Source of the DNA: Silurus meridionalis
Taxonomy: Eukaryota; Chordata; Actinopteri; Siluriformes; Siluridae
Reading direction: 5' to 3'
Length of the DNA stretch: 64,000 bases
Assembly: GCF_014805685.1 (NCBI RefSeq)
Contig: NC_060893.1
Coordinates: forward strand, 11,154,773 to 11,218,772
Shown here: piece by piece, positions 50,755 through 61,867 of the stretch
How the letters are laid out: each line of letters begins with the position of its first letter
Numbering within the stretch: position 1 is the stretch's first letter
The notes under the pieces: generated by a model
The model's input: the letters and a program-made list of their open reading frames with translations, nothing else
Told to the model about the DNA's origin: nothing
Databases searched by the model: none
Made by a program: the position numbers and the translations under genes

Positions 50755-51010
50755 ATTGTGGGGAGAAAAAAAATCACTTCAATAAGAAAAACGTCGAGTT
50801 TCACCACAATTAATTAAAAAAAAAATCATTTTAATTAAATCTTTAAAGGATAATATGTATGGTATGAACATCTGTACCTACCTTTCCTGACCATGTATTC
50901 AGAATAAGACACAACTGTTAGACAAAATCAATGTTCCTTCATCCATAAGTATAATTATTTCTTGGTGCTTGGAGCAAAAGAATACGATGTGTTCAATTCT
51001 GTGCATTTGA
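50755..51010 (+). repeat. tandem duplication, copy 2
   Basis: Second copy of the 265-base unit. The words named for copy 1 recur at 50851, 50896, about 50948 and 50995. A separate small repeat follows at about 51104-51142, where caacattacaaaatccat occurs twice with a 19-20-base period. Confidence 0.9.
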
Positions 51011-51720
51011 ATAGACATCATAGTTCTATTAATAATTTTTTTTAGTGACAATGTTATTCCTTTTCAGTATTTCTTTGTAATAACATTCACACCGAACAAG
51101 AATCAACATTACAAAATCCATCCAACATTACAAAATCCATTGTTGAAATAATTTACAATTAATTGTTTTCTAAAACTGGGGGAAAATACATGTTCTTCTG
51201 CATAAGTATTTATGCAGGAATTTTATTCTATATGTAAAGACTACTGACAGCGAACCAACTGGAATCCATATGCATATGAATTTATTCAGACTAGGTCATG
51301 ATGGTGTGATTTACTTAGTGCACTGTTGCCATCTAGTGAACACTAAGTGATTTTTCTTCATTGCCTATAAAATGAAAAATGAAGTGAGATTCTGCTGTAC
51401 TGTAGAAACAGTCGACTGGGAACAATATCAACACTAAGAAATTCATTGACGGGAACAGCAGTTTTCTTACACATTCGAACACTATGACATCAAACTATAA
51501 CAATCCTGTGTCTTCATTAAATTTAGTTTATATGCCTGCTAAAAAATCAAGTCCAGCCAGATACCAGGTGCCAACTAGGTGTTTTGCAGCTGCATAATAG
51601 TGGCAACGAAAGAGTTTTAACTGCCAGTGCAACAACATAATTAAGATGTTCTTATAAATATAGACCACAATGAGACAGACATGTAATAAAGAGTAATAGG
51701 AAAGCTGGAAAACAACTTAC

Positions 51721-51794
51721 CTGCTCGTAATGATGGTCTCCCAGTTTAGCAGCTTGGCCTGTATTTGGTCTAACTAAACTGGGTTTTTGAGCAG
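51721..51794. repeat. short inverted repeat, MITE-like
   Basis: Arms ctgctc (51721-51726) with gagcag (51789-51794), and cccagtttag (51740-51749) with ctaaactggg (51774-51783), form a hairpin around a CAGCTTGGCC-type loop. The layout recalls short hairpin repeats scattered in fish genomes. Family unassigned. Confidence 0.45.
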
Positions 51795-52115
51795 GTGTGC
51801 CTGAGCTGAACACACATAATATAACTGCATTTCTCTTAAAGTTTTGCATTTCTTAATCTGGTCGTCATTTTTAGGAATTTAAACATTACTTTTATTTGAT
51901 TAAAGCACGAAAACCTCAGTGTTCAATAAACAAACTTACGGTTCAAAAGTAAACACGCTACAGAAGTAAATCTCAAAATGTCATTTAAATTACGTGCAAA
52001 ATATCACCGAAAAACACGATAGAAACTCCCTCTGAATGAGACGCAATCAAGCTTAAAATATTATTATTATTATTATTATTAGGTTGTTAGCACGCCTGGT
52101 GTGTGTGTGAGCAAT

Positions 52116-52130
52116 ACTGCCACCTGCTGT
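52116..52130 (-). promoter_or_regulatory. CTCF-like motif, minus strand
   Basis: Read on the minus strand the bases are acagcaggtggcagt, which match the extended CTCF consensus CCASYAGRKGGCRSY with one mismatch. The orientation is opposite to the motif at 161-172, giving an inward-facing pair around foxb1 and its desert while leaving bnip2 outside. Binding is unproven. Confidence 0.3.
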
Positions 52131-52571
52131 ACGAGCTTGTATTTAATTTGGTGATTAAACTGAACGTTCAAAGCCGGTCGTGTCCCAATCGCCGCATTTA
52201 TCCGGAGATGTCCACTCAAAAGTCGGCTCAGAATGTTCTGCTTCTCCTGCACCCGCAATGGAACTTTAAGGAATGAAGCGTCCACATAACCAATCAAATT
52301 ATCTTACAGCCTGTTGTAGGCCAATGTCCATTAAAAACTTAACAAGCCCCCATACACCCATTCATTCCTAATCCTTAAGTTTCCACTAGTGCCACAAGTT
52401 CCCAACCCCGCTCTGTACATCTGAGTGTTTTTATTGCTTCACTCATTCAAGACAGAGCAGGTAATTAACTGATTAGTTAAATGAGTTATGCTGGAAGCAT
52501 GGAAATCATACAAATTTGCAGGATAGTGGTTACTCCAGGACCAGGGGTATCTTCCCTCAACTGTGCATACT

Positions 52572-52825
52572 CATAGTTTCGTGCGTAAACCATTTGTACA
52601 CATAGTTTTGTTCGTAAACCATGTATGCGTTGATTCGTGTGTAAACACTGTGTACGCATAGTTTTGCATGTAAACCGTGTGTATGCATTCCTTTGTGTGT
52701 ACGCCCCTCATACATCTAGTTTTGGCTATAAACTGTGCGTACGCATAGTTTTGTGCGTAAACCATGCAAACCCATAGTGTTGTCCATAAACCCTGCATAT
52801 GCATATTTTTGTGCGTACACACACT
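52572..52825. repeat. 29-bp minisatellite
   Basis: About nine degenerate copies of a 29-base unit typified by catagttttgtgcgtaaacc followed by about nine variable bases (for example 52572, 52601, 52657 and 52743). Units are CpG- and GTAC-rich. Because no copy holds a stop in the relevant phases, the minus strand stays open across the array; I regard that as a by-product. Confidence 0.88.
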
Positions 52826-53739
52826 GCTTTGCATTGAATAGGATCGATCATGTTTTGCGTATGCATGAGGATAGAGGATACGCATAATTCTCCGCACATT
52901 CCTGACCATGTGTATGCAAGAACCTCTCCCTCGCTAGTAGTGGAAAAGTGTTAAAGCAGGTAAACTAACCATGTGGAACTATTAGATCACATATTGTTCA
53001 CACTCTTGTTCACATAATTGTGAGTAATGACTAATTTAGGTGCATATAAGCAACAGGCATGACACAAACAGAATCGAAATAAAAACATATAAAAAAAGGA
53101 ACATTTAAAGATTAGTTGGAATTGGCCTTCGAGCTGACAGAAACTATTTACATGTATGCACAATTAGGTGCTATCAGTTATACTGTATTAGAGGTTTTTT
53201 CAATAAATATTTTTTATCCTGTCTTTTTGAAAATAAAGAGAAAATCCTAGGGGCCATATCCAAACTCAACAACCTCCTAAATCTAGCTCAGTCGCACACC
53301 AGTGTACCTCTCCTATTGCTGTTATAAAGCAGAAAGTGGTCACAATAAAGTAAACAATTATATAATGTGAGTGTATTAAATGATTCAAATCAATAAAGGT
53401 CTGGTTTTGCAAGTTGCCCATGACTCCATGAAGTGTCACTGAGTAAACTGTCAACCTTAATATTTAACCTATTATTTGTCTTTTATTTTCATCAATAGCA
53501 CAAATATCTCCAAATCCTTATACATTGCATACAGGAAGTATTCACAGGGCTTCACTTTTTCCACATTTTGTTGTTATAGCCATAATCCAAAATGGATTAA
53601 ATTCATTATTTTCCTCACAATTCTACAAACAAAACCCCATAATGACAACATGAAGCATGTACATAAGTATTTATAGCCTTTGCTCAAGACTTAGAGCACC
53701 TTTGGCACCAATTACAGCCCATTTATTTTGATGCTGCAA

Positions 53740-55215
53740 GATTGGCACACATATTTTTGGGCGGTTTCTCCCATTCTTCTTTGCAGAACCTCTCAAGCTT
53801 CATCAGGTTAAATGGGACATTTTCAGATCTCTCCAGAGGTGTTCAATCGGACTCAAATCTAGGATCTGGCTAGGCCACTCAGGACATTCAAAGAGTCATC
53901 CCTGTTACGTTTCCTTTTGGTATCTAGGGTAGGAAAGTAACATATGTTGTTTTTGTGATGGATCTTGGAAAAAAGGAAATGACTGAGACTCAGTTTTAGT
54001 TGTTCTTTCACTTTACTGTCTAGTGTATAATACAAATTTACATGAATAAGGAAAAAGACTATATACAACAAAAACAAAATAAAATAAACAAACAGCCGGG
54101 GTCAATGAGCTTGAAAATATTGAATCACCAAGGTGGACTCAGTGATGGTGCCAAAACAAAGAACAAAACAACTTTCCTACCTATGTACAGCCTAATCTGC
54201 CCAAAAGCGTGTCTAAAAAGAGAATCTTCTACAGCGGGATTATGTAGCGGTGCGGCCAAACTACATGTCCACACAGCACGTTCGAAACCAGTAGTACCAG
54301 TAGGTTATCAGCAGGAGTGCCTGAGTAAGGGTGACTATAGATGCCGAAGAGAAGTTATTGCTATTGACTTGACTGCTGGGGGGGTCAGGTAGACAGGTTG
54401 GCAGTGAGCGGAAAGAGCAGCCAAGCCATACAAACAAATAGGTGCTTTTGTGGCTCGTAACAGTCCCATAACCACTCCTTTGTTATCTTGGCAGTGTGCT
54501 TAGGGTCGTTGTCCTGTTGGAAGATGAACCGTTGTCCCAGTCTGAAGTCCAGAGCACTCTGGAGCAGGTTTGTATCAAGGATGTCTCTGTCCATTGTTGC
54601 AATCATCTTCCCCTCGATCCTGACTAGTCTTCTGCCACTGAAAAACATCCCCACAGCATGATGCTGCCACCACCATGCTTCACTGTAAGGATGGTATTGT
54701 CCAGGTGATGAGTGGTGCCTGGTTTCCTTCAGACATGACACTTGGCATTCAGGCCAAAGAGTTACATTTTTGTTTTTCATGGTATGAGAGTCCTTCAGGT
54801 GACTTTTGGCAAACTCCAGGCAGGTTGTGCCTTTTACTGAGGAGTACTGAGCTTCCATCTGGCCACTCTACCATACAGGCCTGGTTGATAGAGTGCTGCT
54901 GAAATGGTTGTTCTTCTGGAAGGTTCTCCTCTCTCCACAGAGAAACGCTAGAGCTCTTTCAGAGTCATCATCGGGTTCTTGGCCACCTCTCTGACTAAGG
55001 ACCTTCTTCCCAATCGCTCAGTTTGGCCAGGCAGCCTGCTCTAAAGGAAGTCCTGGTGGTTCCAAACTTCTTCCATTTAAGGATGATGGAGGTCACTGTA
55101 TTCATTGGGACCTTCGTTGAAGCAGAAAATTTTTCTGTATCTTTCCCCAGATCTGTGCCTTGATCCTCGATAAAGTCTCAAAGGACTACAGACAATTCAT
55201 CGGACCTCATGGCTT
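53740..55215 (-). pseudogene. broken Tc1 transposase
   Basis: Minus-strand remains of a DDE-type transposase. N-terminal helix-turn-helix sequence lies near 55000-55200. The longest open piece (54385-54858) includes FQQDNDPKHTAK, the block with the second catalytic aspartate. The C-terminal part, with a SPIEHLW block near the third catalytic acid, lies beyond the LTR-like insertion at about 53830-53890. Frameshifts, deletions and the insertion at 53903-54462 make it inactive. Seen: motif order. Known: Tc1 family layout. The inactive state follows directly. Confidence 0.88.
53903..54462. mobile_element. solo-LTR-like insertion inside the Tc1 element
   Basis: A 560-base segment that interrupts Tc1 sequence which is otherwise continuous from the ...agagtcatccc side to the ...ataaccactcc side. 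It begins TGTTACG and ends CGTAACA (7-base inverted ends, TG...CA as in LTRs). It is flanked by atccc (53898-53902) and gtccc (54463-54467), a probable 5-base target duplication with one change. A TATA-like tatata word near 54060 is followed by AATAAA-type words near 54080. No coding frame of note. A solo LTR of a Gypsy-like retrotransposon is the best reading; a MITE with short inverted ends is the alternative. Confidence 0.75.
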
Positions 55216-55847
55216 GGTTTGTGCTCTGACATGCACTGTTAACTATGGGACCTTTGTACATATACATATAGTGCCTTTAGTTTTTTTACTTTTTAATAAA
55301 TTTGCTAAGATTTCAGACAAACTTCTTTCAAGTTGTCATTACGTGGTATTGTTTGTAGAATTGTACGGGAAAAATTAATTGAATTAATTTTGGAGTTAGG
55401 CTTCAACGTGACAAAATGGGGAAAAACTTTCCGGTTGCACTGTACATACAGCAAGCTCCAGATTATTAGCACACTTACTATGGTTAGAAGATGGTAAAAA
55501 AAAAATTAACATAATCGTTTAACAAATGCGATAATTGTTGCAATGACATTTAATAGATACATTACATTTTTCCTTTGCGTGCTTAGCAGCAGCACTATGT
55601 TCAGTGTGAGATTAGGCTAATAACCCACAAACACATAACCTCGTTACCCAAAAGTGTCAATCAATGTGAAGCTAATTATAGGGTTTTGAGCAAAAAAAAG
55701 GACAATTTAGCACCAGGGATTGTCACTCTTTCACAGTCTGCTACAGTGGCTTAAGACTACAATTTGCATGAGAAGTTCTGCATCTAAGCACCTATAACTA
55801 AACCGTACACCTCAATAATTATAAAACTATAAACAATGGGCATTCAG

Positions 55848-56080
55848 TGCCACCCAGAAGGGGATGGATTCCCTTTTGTCTCTGGTTCCTATCAAGGTTT
55901 CTTCCTCAGACAATCTAGGTTTTTTTTTTTTGTTTGTTTTTGCCCTTGCCACTGTCCTGCTCATAAGGCATAAACTTATAGGCACTAACATAAATTCAAA
56001 TTTTATATTCTCTTAATCGCTATAAAGCTGCTTTGGTACAAAGTACATTGTGTACACATGGAAATGAAACCGTATTGAAA
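55848..56080 (+). mobile_element. tail of a teleost dispersed retroelement
   Basis: Phrases such as ggatggattccctttt, tctggttcctatcaaggttt, cttgccactgtc and ataaagctgctttgg match a 3'-tail sequence I recognise as very common in teleost genomes, usually attached to LINE-type elements. Only the tail is present and it is diverged. The family name is uncertain. It ends within a few tens of bases of the bnip2 promoter region. Confidence 0.65.
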
Positions 56081-56099
56081 AGTCTTGGTGTTACATTGA

Positions 56100-56717
56100 G
56101 ACTGTGAGTTGCAGCAGAGGGACTTTTGCTGTGGAATAAACGCAGTTGCAGTTTTGTTGTCGAGCTGTAGGGAGACTCGGCGCTCATCATGCGACTGAGA
56201 GAGTGTCGGTCCGGCTCTTATTCGGTCCAGCAGTGAATAATGTCTTACAGATAGATCATTATTGTGGAATCTATTGATCGTATGGGTCTCGGGGAGTTCT
56301 CTGATCAGGTTGCTGTGACTGTCAGTTCCTGTGTGTCAACAGTAAACCGGAGTTTCGCTGACTAGCTGAAGTGTCGTCAACACTTCTGTTGCAGGAAGGA
56401 AGAGTCGGAAAAGAAGCTCAACAAAGCCGGACGCTGGACTTTAATCAAAAACTGCTGGTTTCTCGTAGTAGATAATAGGCACATGTGTCTGCGGTGTGTT
56501 TTGAGGAAGCTGGTTATAAATTCGTGTTATGATTAGGTGGAAGGCTGTTAGGCCGAGCTGAAGAATTCCCTGACTGGCTCTGGGAAGCTAGGCTAAGCTA
56601 GTTGGTCCCACTGGATTGTTCGGGTCGGGGTGCTGGTGAAGCTTCCACTTCTGCCCTTCCCCAGATCTTCTTCTTTTATTTTTTATTATACACAATTGTC
56701 CAGCTTAGACTCGCTCA
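56100..56717 (+). promoter_or_regulatory. bnip2 promoter and 5' UTR region
   Basis: Sequence immediately upstream of the bnip2 start is richer in CpG than the surrounding desert (for example around 56160-56220, 56390-56440 and 56610-56640), as expected for a TATA-less housekeeping-type promoter. A pyrimidine-rich tract ends in CAG at 56701-56703, fourteen bases before the ATG. The 5' UTR might therefore be spliced here, or a second CAG at 56651-56653 might be used. The start site cannot be fixed from sequence alone. Confidence 0.5.
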
Positions 56718-57031
56718 ATGGCTGCTCATGCGAGCGAAAGCGACACGACGCAGTCCGGCCCAGAAAACCCGGTCATTAATGAGAGCAGCGTTGAGTCCGA
56801 CACACCCAGAATCAGTGCGCCGCTGGAAAACAAGTCCGAACACGGAAGCGATGCAAACACGCTGACTGAGGAAATGACTTCTACAGATAAAAGTGATCAG
56901 TCTGAATTATCCATAGCCAGCAAATCAACAGAAAGCACAAACAAGGGCCAGAGTGAGGAGGCAGAGCAGACACACTCCAGCTCTCCGGTGAAGCTCCCGC
57001 ACACGCGCTCTGCACAGGAGCACAATGGCAG
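56718..57031 (+). CDS. bnip2: bnip2 coding exon 1
   Basis: Encodes residues 1-104 and two bases of 105, from [14 protein letters not shown] to EHNG. The donor is CAG/GTAGGA. The segment is low-complexity, Ser/Thr/Glu/Asp-rich and probably disordered. No upstream in-frame Met extends it convincingly. This first exon supports the long isoform; its function is unknown. Confidence 0.85.
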
Positions 57032-57473
57032 GTAGGACAGAGAGAATGTCTCTCCACATCTCCCCAGCTTCATGTTCCACTTTCATCCTCTCTGTGTACA
57101 GCCTTACATTAATAACATGCTTACTGCAAGCATAAACTCTTCACTGTTTAACTGCACTGGATATGGGAATTGTCAGGTGTATTTTTTATATATAGTTTTA
57201 TCATTATTTGTGTATCCTCTGTTACCTGCTGTCTTCTTTTTCATTCACAAGAACTTTCAATTAAAAGGTAAATGCCACTAGCCAACTCAGCAGAGATTTA
57301 TTTAATAAACATAACTGCATACAACATTACCTTTGGGTATATCTGGACCATAGTACCACTGCCTAAATCTCTCTTATGATGATGAACAGTGAAGATATTT
57401 TGGTTTCTTGTTTATACCACAGTGAAGCAGGGAGGCACTGATCATATCTTGAGCCTCTCAACACATAGGTGAA

Positions 57474-57530
<57 letters not shown>

Positions 57531-59272
57531 TAGTGTGTATATATAGTATATTCCGAGTGGAAGCCAGTCATCCTTCTTGTTTGTGCTGTATCACAGGGCA
57601 TTGTAACGTGAAGGAAAGCACATACATTAACTCACAGATGCTGCTTTTGTCAGGACATCATTACTCAGTCACTTAACATTAGGGCAAATCAATTTTAGTT
57701 GCTAATCTTTTATTTTACTGTATTTAATGCCTAATACACATAATGCAATATTCACAACAGAAGTATATTTTACAGTTTCCCTGCCCTGACACACCCACTT
57801 TAACTAAGGAAGGGCTATTAATCAGATTTTTTAAAGAACGATTAACACTTAAATGTGCAGGACAGGTGCCTGGGACACTGCGCTCTAAAAAGTTAGCAAT
57901 AAATAATATATTGTGGAAGGAATGTAGTGTATGTAAACAAAACTTTCTAAAAGTGACCATGCTTGGGGGTGGGTGGGAGACTAGGACATACAAATGCAAA
58001 ACATTCATGCATAATAATTTTATCACATTATGTCTTTAGCAGAGGTATACAAGTGCACAGGTTCTTCATCACCCAGACTGACGAATGCAGCTTTACATGC
58101 ATGTGCATATTTCTGTGGCATTATTTAATTCTGGGGTGTGCTGTTAACTGAACATCAATAAAGCTGACTAGTTGCAGGGGTATAGCTAGAGGTTTAGGAA
58201 ATATTTAAGTATTAATGTGCTTATGCATAAGTAACAAAGCTCAGCTCATTATATATACATTTTATGAATGTTATGGTACCAATACTGAAAAAATGTTGTG
58301 CTAACATGTTTTGTGCAGCAGTTTTGATGTAAAGATGTTTATAAATGGCACGGAGTCATCGTTTTAATTTCCTCATTTAACTGCCAGGATGTCAAATAAA
58401 TGTCAATAAAATTTGTTTGATCATTTATTGGCTACCAACTAATATGTTGATAAACTTAACCAAAGGCAAGTAAATCTTTTTCCTATTTCTTTTATTTTAC
58501 CTGAAGTCCAAAAAGTCTGTCAATATGTTGAGCAATTTTGTGGATCAAAACAGAAAAATCCACAAATGATAAAATAGCTGAGAAGATCCGTAGAGCGTAA
58601 AGCGGATCATAGAGCCTTTAAATAAACAAACAAATACAACATTTATATATATGTGTGTGTGTGTGTGTGTATACCTTATATAGGATAAGGGCTGTCAATC
58701 GAATAATTATAATAAAAAATTTAATTGTGATTAATCACAACTTAATCACGCATTTTTATCTGTTCTAAATCTACATTAAATACATTTAAAAAAGTTTTTA
58801 ATACTCTAATGAACATGGGCATGGATATGGATGCTTTATGCAAATCTATGTTCATTATTAGTGAAACTATACTTACCATAGTGCATGAGGACAAAATATT
58901 CTTGTAAATCTTTGAAAGTAATTATGGTGTTTTAAATTACATGTCATCAGGACACCAAACGGAACTTTTGCTGTTTCCACACGGACAGTTTTAATTGTCG
59001 GATGTGTGCTTCATGCCGATTTTGATGCTTTTGAGACTTGGCGCATGAGTAAAACAAATGTTTAGTGAGAAAAAAACTATTTTTTAGTGGAGTAAAGTAA
59101 ATACATGTGTGTTGCATTGAAGGTTTAAATTTTGCCTCTTTTATATTGATTTATATTTTGAATAAAAATTGTTACAGAAATTAATTACATGCATTAATAA
59201 CATTAATTAGATTAGTGCCGTTAAAATGAATTTGTGTTAATGTTATTAAATCGGTTAATTTTGACAGCCTTA

Positions 59273-59336
<64 letters not shown>

Positions 59337-61828
59337 TTTTAGTTTAGTTTAGATTTTCTGGACATGCTGTAAATACAGAGCATGGAAGTCAGGATGTGAA
59401 GTACATGAGGTTTACTGCAAAAATTATGTAAATCATGTTTTATAAGATAAAATGCTATTTTTTTTATCTCAGTGGGTGTAAATTAGGAAGTCAGATGCAA
59501 TACCAGGCCTGACAATCATGAACATGCTGATAGTTTGACAAACAAATAGTGGAATTGTTGGTTCATTTGTTGGTTGATACTGAGGTATCAGTAGTGTATG
59601 AGTTTAAAAGTGGTCTTGTTGAAGGTTTGTTGGTTAGCTTTATTTGAACTTCTACTAGGAATGACAGTGTGGTAGCGAGCATGGACGGCATGGTAATTAG
59701 TTTAGACAGTGAGCCAGTGTTCGTATTCTTCCATCCTCACATCTGAAGCCCACCTCTTAAATGGATAGCTAGTTATATGAATGCTTGTTTTTATTTTACA
59801 TAATGATCTCTTAGATAAATTCAATGATGCTTTGTCTAAGTCATTTAAAAGGTTTTTTTTACATTAGGATTGTTTATCACAGCATTAAAATTAAAAGAAA
59901 AAAATAATTCTAATCATTAGGAATGCTATGATTTTTTTCGCTGTCACTAGTAGATCACACCTCCATTAGAAGTACGGATGACAAAAGTTCTAAAAAATAA
60001 CCTTCAAATACTCTACTGCCAATGCTTTTATTATCAAATAGAAAAACTTCTATTTATAGAAATCTGCAAGAATGTAGAAATATTTCCCCTGTCCCTCCTT
60101 TCATCACTTAAGGTGTAAAAAGTAACTTCCCATTTTCTGTTACACAGCAGTCTTTTTTTAAAAAGCCCTGTGGAAGTTTATATTATTTTTGGTAAGCCCT
60201 GTACACTGCTCAACTCCAGAGACAAGTTCAGAATGATTGTAAAATGGTAGAGGTGGAGACGCAGCAGTGAGTCACATTGAGGCTCAGCAAGCCTAGTTTT
60301 CTTGCGAGTGTATTACCTGCTAAACCACAGACACTGACTGCAACAAAGGTTGGGGTTTAAAGTAAGCAAGCTGTCTGTTAATGCCAAGATCGCTGCCTCT
60401 TTGTTACTCCCTTTTTAGTTTTGAGAGGCAGGAGTCAGCCAGCACTACAGAGGCTCGATTGCGAATGGAAGGAATGGATTTCAAAGAGGAGTGGCAAGAT
60501 GAGGACTTCCCCAGGTAAATAAATAATAAATGATAAATTATGTGTTTAGATGAAGGTTATATAAATATTATTTTTCCCCTCAAAGGCCAGGACAGTGATT
60601 TTTTTTTTAAAGGATTGTTTCACTATATCTGAGGATTTAGAACATTAATGGGTTTACTTTAGGATATACTTAATAGCGGTCAATGTGGATTCTATATGAA
60701 TATATGTGGACCAGGTATATTAAACCCATTTATTTACTATTTTTCAATACATTTACAGACCACTACCGGAAGAAGGGGAGATCCACCTTGATGAACATCT
60801 CTTCACCCACACATCTGGAGAGGAAGATTCCGGTATGGGCCATAAATACACTGCTTTTTTTTTTTTGTTTGTTTGTTTTTTTTTTTGCATTGTGCAAGTG
60901 TTGACCATAAAAGTACATTACAAGATTGCAAGTTTATATTAGTATCCTTATTGCTCATCCTCAATCTAAACTTTTCCATAGCTCCACATGGCAAGAACCC
61001 AAAAAGAAGACTTTTGGCCCCAGATATCAGTCTGAACCTCGATCGCAGTGATGGCTCTTTGCTTTCTGATGAGCTGGATGAAAGCACAGAGTTAGACCTG
61101 GATGGCATGGACACCCCGTCAGATAACAGCAATGAGTTTGAATGGGAAGGTAAGAGTGGGAAAAAATAGCTTGTACTTCTCCTGTTTGATAACTTTTTAG
61201 GTCTGCAATATCTCAAGAGTCCCTTTTTTAGTCCTACCGCAAGATAAATACTCCTGCAGCCAGTCTCAAGTGTTATCTCATCAGGAAAGTGAATCCAAAA
61301 AAAAACCCCTTACATATTACCTCATGGTTAAATAGTGTTCTTGTTTTGTGTTTCCACTCTGCTGCCATGTTCTTACTATCCTGGATGGATTGTTTCCTCC
61401 TAGTGGTTGGGAGTAGGCCTCTGGCCTGCTTTCTGTGGTAAGATTACCTGGGTGACTGTTCATGCTAAATCTATTCCAAGTTGATTTTGCACATTCCTAT
61501 TATTTGTTGATTCATTATTATTATTTTATTTACACATGCTTGTTGAATGATTTAGCACTCTCAGTGATTTGGAGTCAATTCAGTGTTCCATTGCTGATTT
61601 TTTCCATTTTGTTATCAGAATGTATCACTGTTGCATGGTCATAAATCAGTATCTGTAAATTACCTAGTTCATAGTAACAATTATTTTATGAAACGTTCAA
61701 CAAAACCTGTTATTATAGTTAGCAAAATATTCATACACATGTTTGTTTTTGATAGTTTTGATCAATTGATTGTGTCTCAGACATTGTAAGCAACAGTTGA
61801 GACTTAAGACAAATACATGCAGAGTTTA

Positions 61829-61867
<39 letters not shown>

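Larger units (their letters stand above)
53520..55444 (-). mobile_element. Tc1-like DNA transposon, interrupted and non-functional
   Basis: A fish Tc1/mariner copy bounded by TA dinucleotides, with long terminal inverted repeats. The left end (from 53522) and the right end (to 55442) share, in reverse complement, phrases such as cattttgt, gaaagt and the outer gcaaccgg/caggaagt region. The interior encodes Tc1 transposase on the minus strand in several broken pieces. Removing the 560-base insertion leaves about 1.36 kb, shorter than the usual 1.5-1.6 kb, so internal deletions have occurred. It cannot mobilise itself. Confidence 0.92.
57032..60418 (+). other. bnip2 intron 1
   Basis: A 3.4-kb intron between coding exons 1 and 2, by far the longest in the window. 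It contains a TA microsatellite, a short MITE-like relic, a complete TIR element and two GT microsatellites. I see no further exon inside it. Confidence 0.8.

Noticed and set aside
52572..52825. Regularly spaced repeats considered as a CRISPR array
   Set aside because: Units are contiguous 29-bp degenerate tandem copies without unique spacers, in vertebrate DNA. It is a minisatellite.
57724..58039. Overlapping open frames of about 100 codons in bnip2 intron 1
   Set aside because: They cover a MITE-like relic; neither strand shows splice-bounded coding features or family resemblance.
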